This document shows positions 1-7,851 of a stretch of DNA of 50,344 nucleotides, in pieces. Positions within the stretch are counted from its first letter, which is position 1; each line of letters begins with the position of its first letter. Position numbers and translations under genes: made by a program. Origin of the DNA: Thermoguttaceae bacterium. GTDB lineage: Bacteria > Planctomycetota > Planctomycetia > Pirellulales > Thermoguttaceae. A model generated the notes under the pieces. It did no database searches. It worked only from the letters and a program-made list of their open reading frames with translations, and was not told where the DNA came from. The stretch is from contig JAFQUP010000138.1 of NCBI GenBank assembly GCA_017408405.1, positions 1-50,344 of the forward strand, in the 5' to 3' direction.

Positions 1-831
1 GACGACGTACCATTCGTCGGTTCCCGGAATGTTCATGACGCTGTGGTGTCCCGAACCTCTGGCGACGTTCAGGTCCGATTCGATGATTTTCCCGATCCGT
101 TCGTGCGGGCCAAAGAGTGAGTCGGAAATGGCGTACGCGACACAGTAGTTCGGTCCCGTCCAGCCGCCTTCGGACCACATGAAATAGTATTTTCCGTTTT
201 TCTTGAAGACGCAGGGGCCTTCAACGTAGTTTTTCGGAGTGATTTCCTTGAAGATCGTACCGTCTTCGAACGGAATGAAGCCGGTGAAGTCGTCCTTCAG
301 TTTCGCGATATTGCAGTGACGCCATCCGCCGTAAATCAAATAGTACTGGCCGTCATCGTCCTTGAAAACGTACTGGTCGATCGGCTGTGCACCGTTCACG
401 ATGTCGTTCACGAGCGGTTTGCCGAGCAGGTCGCGGTACGGACCTTCCGGTTTGTCGGCGACCGCCACGCCGATGCCGCCGATCTCGCCTTCATGAACAT
501 CATTGGCACCGAAGAAGAAATAGTATTTCCCGTCCTTCTGAAGAACGCTCGGCGCCCACATCGCACGGCGTGCCCAGGTGACTTCTTTCGTCGTAAGGAT
601 CTTTTCGTGCTTCGTCCAGTTCACGAGGTCTTTGGACGAAAAGGCATCAAAAAAGGTCTGATCGTTGAATGGTGCGGAATAGGTCGGGTAGATCCAGTAC
701 GTGTCGCCGTAGATGATGACTTCCGGGTCGGCGTACCAGCCGGGGAAAATTGGGTTTTCCGCTTGGGCAATGTTTAACCCGATAAGGGAAAGAGCGAAAA
801 ATAAAGTGCTTTTTAGTAAATTGCGGATCAT
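1..831 (-). CDS. Secreted glycoside hydrolase family 43-like enzyme (partial, 3' end beyond left edge)
   Basis: Read on the minus strand, an uninterrupted frame of 277 codons runs from the ATG at 829-831 to the window edge, so the C-terminus is missing. Residues 1-24 form a Sec signal peptide ending IAQA. The mature part shows the GH43 five-bladed beta-propeller pattern with all three expected acids. These are the general base Asp35 in WYADPEV, the pKa-modulating Asp152 in QPIDQYVF, and the general acid Glu204 in NYVEGPCVF. Repeated KYYF/QYYLIYGG strands mark the blades. Family members cleave arabinose- or xylose-containing plant polysaccharides outside the cytoplasm; the exact substrate cannot be read here. 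A promoter-like site lies at 1114-1141. The family call is firm and the specificity open. Confidence 0.9.
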   Translation of the reverse strand, partial: MIRNLLKSTLFFALSLIGLNIAQAENPIFPGWYADPEVIIYGDTYWIYPTYSAPFNDQTFFDAFSSKDLVNWTKHEKILTTKEVTWARRAMWAPSVLQKDGKYYFFFGANDVHEGEIGGIGVAVADKPEGPYRDLLGKPLVNDIVNGAQPIDQYVFKDDDGQYYLIYGGWRHCNIAKLKDDFTGFIPFEDGTIFKEITPKNYVEGPCVFKKNGKYYFMWSEGGWTGPNYCVAYAISDSLFGPHERIGKIIESDLNVARGSGHHSVMNIPGTDEWYVV

Positions 832-1172
832 GGAAACCTCTTGAGTTGAAGTGAGGGATGAGCAGCGTCTGGAAAACGAGAAAGCTGTTTTCCAGACGCC
901 CTTTTCTGGAAATGATGAACGTGAACTTAACTTTCTCAAACGTTATTTCCAAAAAAACGGATAATTTTGAAATTGGTCCGCGTTTCTGAAATACTTGATT
1001 ATTTCGGACGCGCGGAACACCTGGCGGCTTTCAAGATTTCAAAATACGCGTTTTTTACTGGAAAGTGGTTTTGGGAAAAGGCAAAATGAGCCTCCGGTTC
1101 CCCAATATTTTTAATTATTCATGATTTTTGAAAAGTGTCAAGGGGGCAACAGCCCGTGAAGAGGAAATTCGC
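832..1172. other. Intergenic region with the GH43 leader
   Basis: No credible gene is seen in these 341 bases. The region holds a long untranslated leader for the GH43 gene, downstream of the promoter-like site at 1114-1141. Confidence 0.6.
1114..1141 (-). promoter_or_regulatory. Sigma70-like promoter for the GH43 gene
   Basis: On the minus strand, TTGACA (1136-1141) is followed after 16 bases by AATAAT (1114-1119). The -35 is a perfect consensus and the -10 differs by one base. Transcription would give a leader of about 275 nt before the GH43 start at 831. Confidence 0.45.
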
Positions 1173-2228
1173 TTATTTTCCCAAAAATTCATAGTCTATT
1201 CGCCAGAATTGGGGCCGATACTCAGCTGGCGATCGCGGCAGAGTGCCGAGTCTGTTCAGATTGTAGGAGAAGACAAGGTACTCATCGGTAGAAAGCGCGG
1301 GATGAGCTTTCGCGTTATACGCGGAAATTCCATTTTTATGTTCGGGAGCGCGACAAATGATTTTCGGTTCACTGAAAGGGCCAATGGGTGAATCGGCTGT
1401 TCGATATTCGACAATAGGCGAGATTCCACCGCGGGTATTCACGAGAATAAACGAACCTTTTTGAGGCCCGGCCGGGATTCGGGAAATGGAAAATTCGGCG
1501 GAGATGTTTTTCACCAGCGGACAGCTTTGATTTTTGTCTTCACACCAATTTTGTCCATTCCAAAAACGCCACGCGGAAAAGTCGGTCAGCCGTTTCGGGT
1601 TGACGCGGGCGGCAATGAGGTCTTTCCGGCTGAATTCTTTTTTCTGGTCAAGGTAACCGAAAACATAAAGAAAACCGTCGTCGGCATCTTCGAGAATCGC
1701 CGCACCCCAAACGAAATCACGGTCGGGCGTTTTGACCAGCAGCGGAACATTAGGAATGATTTCCGGATTTTGAAAGTCCGGCGTTCCGTTTGGGAGAAGG
1801 CTCAAGGTGACCCAGTCCATTCGTGCCGGTTTCCAGTTGCCGGGGTTGGGAATCATGGCGGAGAAATGGAGTTTTCCGTCGAGAAAAATTGCATCCTGAA
1901 GCCAGAAACGGTCCGGCAGAAGATTTTTCCCTTTGTCAGGAATAAAGCATTCGCGTTTTCCTTCCGGGGAGAGTTTCCAGAAGGAGTGATTAACCATGAA
2001 AACGTCATGAAATTTCTGTCCGTTTTTTTGGGTAGTACCGCAAATAGTGTCGCTGAAGAGGAAGAAAACGTTCCCCTGCTCCGGCTCACGAACCGAATAG
2101 ACTCCGTCGGCCGCCAGCCAGCCTTCGTCCGGGTATCGCGTTTCAATGCGGGTTTGAGCGGTGGAGATGGGGACGAGTCCCAGAAGGAAGGAGGCGGAAA
2201 TCAGGATTTGAAGGAGTCTGTTTTTCAT
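1173..2228 (-). CDS. Secreted beta-propeller-like protein, DUF4185/DUF5005-like
   Basis: This is a 351-aa secreted protein. The frame is open further upstream, but the ATG at 2226-2228 is chosen because it starts a clear signal peptide (MKNRLLQ, hydrophobic core, cleavage near STAQT). The 93 codons upstream have no signal peptide or domain. The mature protein has repeated blade-like segments (FFLFSDTICG, FLYVFGYLDQKKEFSRKDLIAARV, EYLVFSYNLN) that resemble uncharacterised five-bladed propellers related in fold to GH43/GH68. Its enzymatic activity is unknown. It lies downstream of the membrane protein gene and upstream of the GH43 gene on the same strand, which fits a glycan-related role. No strong Shine-Dalgarno is visible. 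The DUF assignment is from memory and tentative. Confidence 0.7.
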   Translation of the reverse strand: MKNRLLQILISASFLLGLVPISTAQTRIETRYPDEGWLAADGVYSVREPEQGNVFFLFSDTICGTTQKNGQKFHDVFMVNHSFWKLSPEGKRECFIPDKGKNLLPDRFWLQDAIFLDGKLHFSAMIPNPGNWKPARMDWVTLSLLPNGTPDFQNPEIIPNVPLLVKTPDRDFVWGAAILEDADDGFLYVFGYLDQKKEFSRKDLIAARVNPKRLTDFSAWRFWNGQNWCEDKNQSCPLVKNISAEFSISRIPAGPQKGSFILVNTRGGISPIVEYRTADSPIGPFSEPKIICRAPEHKNGISAYNAKAHPALSTDEYLVFSYNLNRLGTLPRSPAEYRPQFWRIDYEFLGK

Positions 2229-2410
2229 GGGATTGGGGCGTGGAAAATGAAAAAGGCGGAATCGGTTTGAGCTTTCTGGAATCAGGCGGGAATCAAACGC
2301 GTTTTTTGGGGCGTTAAGTTTTCCGGAAAGGCTGCCCCGAACCACCCCGTTACGCTTCGCGAGCCGCCGTTCCAATGGGGAATTCGCGGCTGCGGAGGGC
2401 GGATCGATTT

Positions 2411-3913
2411 TTACCCCTGGAAAAGCCATGGGTGAGTCCACGGATTCCAGGTTGGAAAGGAGACCGAAAGGGCGGAGAACAGGAGGCAAAGGAGAGCCGC
2501 TTTCCAAAGAATGGGGCGATTCTCGATTCTTTCAAGAGCGGGCAGCATGGCGGATAGCCAGAGCGGAATGAGCCAGAAGGTCCAGCGCAGGCCGCACGTA
2601 TTCCCGCCGTAGTTCCGATCGCCGAGAGGCCGCATGACGTAAAAGGTGACGATCAGCAGCGTTAGTCCCAGAACCAGGAGACCGAAGAGCTGAATCGCGC
2701 GTTCCTTCGAGCGAAGCATGAGAACGGCTCCGGCCATGGCAAAGAGCCAGATGGGGGTGAGGGAAAAAATGCCGTGGTGGCCAATCAGGACGTGAAACGC
2801 GTATTTCGCGCGGCTTGGCTCTCCGACATCGAGCCCTTTGGGGTCCTGCCAGTAGCTTTTGACGACTTTTCCGTTTGAGGTTTCGTAGGAGTATTCGTAC
2901 CAGTTGTCGCCGTTTTTTCGGTGCATGTAGGGCGGTCGGAACGAGTCATGCGCGATGTGGTTCGTGCCCAGGATGGGAGTCAGGACGACCAGAACGCCAA
3001 AAACCCAGAGAAGGAGATGCTGAACCGCGTTCCGAAAGTTGGATTTCCACGGAAGATAAAGGAGCAGAATGAGGAAAAGGGCGGCGAAGAGACTCAGGGA
3101 CGGCAGTTCGTTAATGACGAAAAACATACTGAGAATCCCAATCATGAAAGAATTCTCAAGCCGAAATTCTCCGGAAAGGACCATTTTCATCGTGAGATAA
3201 ATCGCGGCGGCGGCACAGGCCGCGGCAGGCAGGTGATTATTCAGGGTAACGCAGAAAGTCGAAAGGAAAGTCGCGAAACACGCCGCGGCAACGATAAATA
3301 GTTTGGAACGGTCTGATTTTCCAAAGAGTTCGGCCAGTTTCGTTACGCTCCAGAGAAAGAGTGCCATGAATGGGAGATTAACGCACGCCAGCACCAAAAT
3401 GCAGACGGGATAAAGGTTTTCGGCAAAGGAAAGTCCAAAAACGTTAAACAAAATCCAGTAAACGCCGGCCATCATGGTCGGAAGAAGCGGCGGCTTGCTC
3501 GAGTAGTAATGCCCGTCGTGCTTCACCATGTCAATCGTGTCCCAGCCGCGGAGGAGACGTACTTTATCGATCGCGTAGGGTGCGCCGGCAACACGCATTT
3601 CCGGCTCGACCAGGGCACGAATAGTGCACCATCTGCTTCGGTCGTTCGCGCTGAAGAAAGGAACGCACAGAATCGCGCTTTCTTTTAGTTTGGCTTCTGT
3701 TTTGGCCATTTCCGCCGCGATTGCCTCAGGAGACTCGCCGAGACCTTTGAGACGTTCTTCTTTTTCCGCGAGCTGCTTGGGAATCTGGTTCAGACGGTAT
3801 TTCTGAAGATCCTGTTTGTTGACCGTATCTACGGCCAGGATCCTTCCGAGGATAAGTCCCAGGGAGAGGATGATCATTAAAGAGTAAATACTTTTTCGGA
3901 GGGAGAGATCCAT
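2411..3913 (-). CDS. Polytopic membrane protein, GT-C (PMT/ArnT-like) glycosyltransferase candidate
   Basis: This 500-aa integral membrane protein starts with a transmembrane helix (about 8-27) and a charged, helix-prone loop (about 30-85). Residues 132-147 then read HDGHYYSSKPPLLPTM, resembling the first-loop motif of lipid-linked-sugar glycosyltransferases of the GT-C type, where a Tyr-Ser-Lys-Pro-Pro stretch follows an acidic residue. About ten more hydrophobic helices follow (for example around 160-180, 205-225, 300-320 and 395-435). A role in transferring a sugar to lipid or protein outside the cytoplasm is inferred from fold and motif only. The catalytic Asp cannot be assigned with certainty. 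The start at 3911-3913 places the first helix directly after a short basic end. Confidence 0.6.
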   Translation of the reverse strand: MDLSLRKSIYSLMIILSLGLILGRILAVDTVNKQDLQKYRLNQIPKQLAEKEERLKGLGESPEAIAAEMAKTEAKLKESAILCVPFFSANDRSRWCTIRALVEPEMRVAGAPYAIDKVRLLRGWDTIDMVKHDGHYYSSKPPLLPTMMAGVYWILFNVFGLSFAENLYPVCILVLACVNLPFMALFLWSVTKLAELFGKSDRSKLFIVAAACFATFLSTFCVTLNNHLPAAACAAAAIYLTMKMVLSGEFRLENSFMIGILSMFFVINELPSLSLFAALFLILLLYLPWKSNFRNAVQHLLLWVFGVLVVLTPILGTNHIAHDSFRPPYMHRKNGDNWYEYSYETSNGKVVKSYWQDPKGLDVGEPSRAKYAFHVLIGHHGIFSLTPIWLFAMAGAVLMLRSKERAIQLFGLLVLGLTLLIVTFYVMRPLGDRNYGGNTCGLRWTFWLIPLWLSAMLPALERIENRPILWKAALLCLLFSALSVSFPTWNPWTHPWLFQG

Positions 3914-4227
3914 AAAAACCCTTTCTCACTGAAATTTGAGCCGCTGGAAATAATACGTCATTAGTTTTTTCGGCAGCAGGCTTTGAGAACTTGACTGTTT
4001 TGAATTTTGAGTGAAAAAATGAAGAGATTCATGGGGTTGGGAAGGCCTGACGCGCGGATTTTTCGCATTCATATTTTGGATTCCCCTTGACTTTCCGAAA
4101 AGTCATGGTAAAATGAGTATTTCCAGCGGGAATGTCGGCTTTTACGGGTGGAGTGTTCAGTGTGTCCAGGTTCAGATGGACTGGAAATTGGAAATGAACG
4201 TAAGGAAAAACGCTGTTCAGTGAGACA
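3914..4227. other. Divergent intergenic region
   Basis: These 314 bases separate the minus-strand membrane protein from the plus-strand M24 peptidase. The region contains the promoter-like site at 4087-4114 for the peptidase. No gene or RNA could be recognised in the rest. Confidence 0.6.
4087..4114 (+). promoter_or_regulatory. Sigma70-like promoter for the M24 peptidase
   Basis: TTGACT (4087-4092) and TAAAAT (4109-4114) are separated by 16 bases, with GG immediately before the -10. The predicted start of transcription is near 4121, about 107 nt before the coding region. The same layout recurs at 6600, 23258, 39895 and 46571. Confidence 0.6.
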
Positions 4228-5505
4228 ATGAAAGAAGAAAAGGAAGAAAGGAGATTGGAGGCAGTGAACGAAACGATTCGGGGTGAAGTAGTTCTGAATG
4301 AGGCGGTTCCGCGTGAGGAACTTAACGCGCGGCGTGAACGTTTTTTGAAGAAAATGGATGAACTGGCTCCAGGATGGGAGACCGTCATTTTGGTCAGCCG
4401 GGTGAATCAGCTCTATTTCGCGGGCACGATGCAGGATGGTGTCATGACGTTTCAGAAAGACGGAAGCCGAAAACTTTTCGTGCGCCGCAGTTTTGAGCGC
4501 GCGTGCGATGAGTCAAATCTGCCGCGGGATGAAATCCTTCCCATGAGCAGCTTTCGGAATCTCGCCTCCGCTCTGGGAGAGGAAATTGGGGAAACGTACG
4601 TTGAGAAAGACGTTTTGACGGTTTCGATTCTGGAAATGATGGAGCGGTACCTGAAAATTCGCGCTCTGAAGTCTGTTGATCCGATTGTCGCGCGGGTTCG
4701 TGCCGTTAAATCCCCGTGGGAGATGAAGTGGCTGGAACTTGCGGGCCGACAGCATCATCTTTTCATGACGGAGATTCTGCCGACGTATTTTCGCGAGGGA
4801 ATGAGCGAATGCGATCTGGCGGGAGAAATTTACCGCGGGGCTTTGAAATGCGGCTATCAGGGGGTTACCCGATTCGGGATGTTTCAGTGCGAAGTAGCCT
4901 ATGGTCAGTACGGTTTTGGGGAGAGTTCACTTTATCCAACGAATTTTAATGGTCCCGGAGGCTCCCGCGGAATGTCCGCCGCCAGTCCCTTCACCGGATC
5001 AAGAGAGATTCGGCTTGAACGCGGAATGAGCGTTTTTGCCGATATGTCATTCGCGGTCAATGGATACCATACGGACAAAACTCAGGTTTTTTTCTTTCGC
5101 GGTGATGGATCGGAGGCTAAAATTCCAGAGGAAGCTCTTGAGGCGCATGAAAAATGCCGAGAGCTTGAACTGGCAATTGCCGACAGGCTCCGCCCGGGAG
5201 CGATTCCCGGTGAAATTTACGCGGACATCATGGAATCGCTTCCCAAGGATTTTCTCGTCAATTTTCAGGGATTTGGCGCGCGAAGCGTTAAATTCCTCGG
5301 ACACAGTATCGGGCTTCAGGTTGATGAGTATCCGGTTCTTGCCCGCGGATTCAGTGAACCGCTTGAGGAGAATGTTCTGTTCGCGGTTGAACCGAAAAAA
5401 GGAATTGCCGGTTACGGAACGGTCGGGGTTGAGGATACTTTCGTCGTCACTCCAGATGGAGGCCGCTGCCTGACGGGAAAGCCGGACGGAATTCTGGAAA
5501 TCTGA
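4228..5505 (+). CDS. M24-family metallopeptidase (Xaa-Pro aminopeptidase/prolidase-like)
   Basis: This 425-aa cytoplasmic peptidase has an N-terminal creatinase-like domain (about 30-165) and a C-terminal pita-bread M24 domain (about 170-425). All five dinuclear-metal ligands are present: Asp272 and Asp283 (FADMS, HTDKT, ten residues apart), His359 (GHSIG), Glu388 (EPKKG) and Glu402 (GVEDTF). It should remove N-terminal residues ahead of proline or split Xaa-Pro dipeptides; which of these cannot be decided. The start is uncertain. ATG at 4228 has no good ribosome site, while GTG at 4264 has AAAGGAG ten bases upstream. It converges with the LarE gene across a stem-loop at 5508-5528. Confidence 0.88.
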   Translation: MKEEKEERRLEAVNETIRGEVVLNEAVPREELNARRERFLKKMDELAPGWETVILVSRVNQLYFAGTMQDGVMTFQKDGSRKLFVRRSFERACDESNLPRDEILPMSSFRNLASALGEEIGETYVEKDVLTVSILEMMERYLKIRALKSVDPIVARVRAVKSPWEMKWLELAGRQHHLFMTEILPTYFREGMSECDLAGEIYRGALKCGYQGVTRFGMFQCEVAYGQYGFGESSLYPTNFNGPGGSRGMSAASPFTGSREIRLERGMSVFADMSFAVNGYHTDKTQVFFFRGDGSEAKIPEEALEAHEKCRELELAIADRLRPGAIPGEIYADIMESLPKDFLVNFQGFGARSVKFLGHSIGLQVDEYPVLARGFSEPLEENVLFAVEPKKGIAGYGTVGVEDTFVVTPDGGRCLTGKPDGILEI

Positions 5506-5507
5506 AA

Positions 5508-5528
5508 CGAACGGTTTCACGCCGTTCG
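5508..5528. terminator. Stem-loop between convergent genes
   Basis: CGAACGG (5508-5514) pairs with CCGTTCG (5522-5528) around a 7-nt loop, just after the M24 stop codon and before the LarE stop codon. Only a short T-rich tail follows, so this is a modest, possibly bidirectional terminator. Confidence 0.5.
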
Positions 5529-5559
5529 GTTTCCGAGGATGATGTTTCGCCGGGGAAGT

Positions 5560-6375
5560 TCACCCTTCATTCAAACTGCCGCTTTGAAATCCTCCCAAAT
5601 CAAGGCAGATTCGGGAAAAACCGAGTTGACGAAATTCGGTTAAAAGATTACCGCGAATCTCCGGGCGAAGGAGAACGGCGAGTTTTTCGGGATCGGTTTC
5701 AATTCGGGCGAGTTCTTTCTCATGAACCCGAACACGGAGCGGCGAGAGACCGAGTTGGGCAAGGTACTTTTCCGCGAGTTCCACACGGTGAAGACGTTCC
5801 GGCGAGATCTCAATTCCATACGCGATTCGGCTTGCCAGGCATGGCGTTGAAGGCTTTTCCGCAGTTGAGATTTTCCACTCATGAGCAAGTTGCCGGACTT
5901 CAGATTTCGTTAAACCCGCTTCGCACAGCGGACTGCGGACTTTCCATTCCCGTACGGCCTGAAAACCTGGGCGAAAATCACTCAGGTCATCCGCGTTGGA
6001 CCCTTCCGCAAGCTGCGTGAAACCGCGTTTTTTCGCTTCTTCAAGGAGCCTGCCAAGAATATGCCGTTTGCAGAAGTAGCAGCGTTCTCGCGGGTTCGAG
6101 CGGTATTCCGGGAGTTCAAGTTCCTGAGTCGGTACGAACGCGTGCGGAATGTCGATTTCCCGCGCGAGGCGTTCCACCTCAAGTGCTTCTGATTCCGGCA
6201 TTGACGCGCTTCGTGCCGTAAGCGCGAGAACTGGTTTCCCAAGCTCCGCGCCGAATTTTTTCAGGGCGAAAGCCAGCACGCAGCTGTCAACGCCGCCGGA
6301 AAACGCCGCCGCGCATAAACCTGATTCACTGATTTGACGAAAAATTTCAAAGAGTTTCTTTTTTTTACTTTTCAT
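5560..6375 (-). CDS. larE: LarE-type ATP-dependent sulfur transferase (PP-loop)
   Basis: This 271-aa protein has the N-type ATP pyrophosphatase signature SGGVDS (26-31) and the LarE landmarks NPRERCYFC (94-102), EGSNADDLSDFRPG (124-137) and KPSTPCLASR (174-183). LarE supplies sulfur to the pyridinium-dithiocarboxylic nickel-pincer cofactor used by lactate racemase and related epimerases. Three cysteines are present (Cys99, Cys102, Cys179), matching the subgroup thought to carry a 4Fe-4S cluster instead of sacrificing one cysteine. The ATG at 6373-6375 is preferred because the preceding 43 codons lack any domain and the product then has the usual LarE length. larA, larB and larC are not in this window. 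Confidence 0.85.
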   Translation of the reverse strand: MKSKKKKLFEIFRQISESGLCAAAFSGGVDSCVLAFALKKFGAELGKPVLALTARSASMPESEALEVERLAREIDIPHAFVPTQELELPEYRSNPRERCYFCKRHILGRLLEEAKKRGFTQLAEGSNADDLSDFRPGFQAVREWKVRSPLCEAGLTKSEVRQLAHEWKISTAEKPSTPCLASRIAYGIEISPERLHRVELAEKYLAQLGLSPLRVRVHEKELARIETDPEKLAVLLRPEIRGNLLTEFRQLGFSRICLDLGGFQSGSLNEG

Positions 6376-6681
6376 TTTTTTAGTTGAAAAATTTCTCTGA
6401 CTAGCTGGTTTCAGTTCCGAAGAGCCTTCCCGTGAAAAATATTTCGATGGTTTTTCGATGTTTGGGGAAGACCTTTTGAAGATTTCTCTTACCTTTGGAT
6501 TCAACGGTTTTTCTTTCTGAAGGGATGACGCTGAATTTAGCTCTTTTTAAGAGAACGTCCAAATTCTTTTAAATGTTTTCGTCAAATTGCCGAGAGAACT
6601 TGACATTTGGTGAAAGTCTGGTAAAATGAATGATTGATCAGTTTTTTTATTTTTATCCCACCTGTTTTTTAAGGAGATTTT
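6376..6681. other. Divergent intergenic region upstream of the metallophosphoesterase
   Basis: This is a 306-base T-rich region between the LarE start and the phosphoesterase start. It holds the strong promoter-like site at 6600-6627 and a ribosome-binding site at 6671-6676. Nothing else was recognised. Confidence 0.6.
6600..6627 (+). promoter_or_regulatory. Sigma70-like promoter for the metallophosphoesterase
   Basis: TTGACA (6600-6605) is a perfect -35, followed after 16 bases by TAAAAT (6622-6627) preceded by GG. The predicted leader is about 47 nt. Confidence 0.65.
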
Positions 6682-7746
6682 ATGAAAAAAGTTACCATTT
6701 CATTTTTAATGTCGCTTTTTCTTCTGATTCTTTCCTTTACCGCTTCCATTTTCGCGGCAGAGGCCGCCGCCGTCCCTTCCCCGAAACCTGAAGCTCCGGA
6801 AAACTGGACCATCGTCGTCGTTCCGGATCCGCAGCAGTACACGAATCCGCGAAATCACGCGAATTACTGGCAAATGTTCGGCTGGATCGCGGACAATTTG
6901 GAGACTCTGAACGTCAAAACGGTTCTGTGCGTCGGCGATATCGTAAATTCCAACGCGAAACCCGCGCAGTGGAAGGCGTCTTCCAAAGCGTTTGGTTTCC
7001 TCGACGGCAAGATTCCGTACGTACTGTGCACGGGAAATCATGACTATGGAAACGGCGGCGCGAATACGCGGGAAACGAATCTGGACAAGTACTTCCCCGT
7101 AGATCGGAATCCCAAATGGGACGGCGTTCTGGTCGAAGTCGGGGAAAGTCTCGCGGGACAAAAGACGCTCGAAAACGCCGCGTACCAGTTTCAGGGACCG
7201 CAGGGACAGAAACTGCTCGTCATCTCGCTCCAGTTCGCGCCGAACGAAAAGCTCCTGGATTGGGCGCACTCGCTGGCGACAGGGAAATACGCAGATCATT
7301 TCGTCATTCTCCTGACGCACAACTACATGAACTCGCATAAACGCGGCGACAGACGGACAGGTAATCATCCGTATCCGGTCATGAAAGTGGACGGTTTGAA
7401 TGGGGAGGAAATCTGGCAGAAATTCGTGAAAAAGACGCCGAATGTTCGGATGGTCATTTCTGGGCATATTTCGGCCGCGGATGATTTCACGGGCTGCGTT
7501 GGTTGGCGTATCGACAGAAATGACGCCGGGAAACCGGTTTACCAGATGCTTTTCGACACCCAGGCGCTTGGCGGCGGTTTCGGCGGAAACGGCGGTGACG
7601 GCTGGCTCCGCCTGATTGAGTTCACGCCGGACATGAAGCGCGCCAAGGCATTCACTTACTCGCCGTTTTTCGCGCAGAATCCTGAAACGGCAGAAAAGGC
7701 CTTTGAAAAATCTGAGATCAACGAGTTCAGGTTTGAGATTGAATAA
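6682..7746 (+). CDS. Secreted calcineurin-like metallophosphoesterase
   Basis: This is a 354-aa exported phosphoesterase. Residues 1-26 are a signal peptide (MKKVT start, leucine-rich core, cleavage near FAAEA). The metal-site motifs run in the usual order: PDPQ (near 49), GDIVN (near 91), GNHDYG (near 118), LLTHNYM (near 212) and SGHIS (near 260). They should bind two metal ions that hydrolyse a phosphoester outside the cytoplasm; the substrate is unknown. AAGGAG at 6671-6676 sits five bases before the ATG, so the start is secure. The gene stands alone behind its own promoter, with the GH2 gene following about 100 bases downstream on the same strand. Confidence 0.88.
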   Translation: MKKVTISFLMSLFLLILSFTASIFAAEAAAVPSPKPEAPENWTIVVVPDPQQYTNPRNHANYWQMFGWIADNLETLNVKTVLCVGDIVNSNAKPAQWKASSKAFGFLDGKIPYVLCTGNHDYGNGGANTRETNLDKYFPVDRNPKWDGVLVEVGESLAGQKTLENAAYQFQGPQGQKLLVISLQFAPNEKLLDWAHSLATGKYADHFVILLTHNYMNSHKRGDRRTGNHPYPVMKVDGLNGEEIWQKFVKKTPNVRMVISGHISAADDFTGCVGWRIDRNDAGKPVYQMLFDTQALGGGFGGNGGDGWLRLIEFTPDMKRAKAFTYSPFFAQNPETAEKAFEKSEINEFRFEIE

Positions 7747-7760
7747 ATGGTGGTTCAATT

Positions 7761-7791
7761 GAGGAAAGCGGAGGTCTCTTTCCGCTTCCTC
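7761..7791 (+). terminator. Stem-loop after the phosphoesterase
   Basis: GAGGAA-GCGGA at 7761-7772 (with one extra A) pairs with TCCGCTTCCTC ending at 7791. No T-run follows, so it may be a weak terminator or an mRNA-stabilising hairpin between the two secreted enzyme genes. Confidence 0.35.
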
Positions 7792-7851
7792 AGGATTGGA
7801 AAACAATCGGCTTTAAACTTTATTCAGGAACGTATTTAGGGGAAGTTAATC

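Noticed and set aside
6706..7806. A 366-codon minus-strand frame
   Set aside because: It lies wholly opposite the phosphoesterase, has no family features and is Arg-rich, as antisense of this codon usage is. The same holds for 27107-28210 and 31382-32518.
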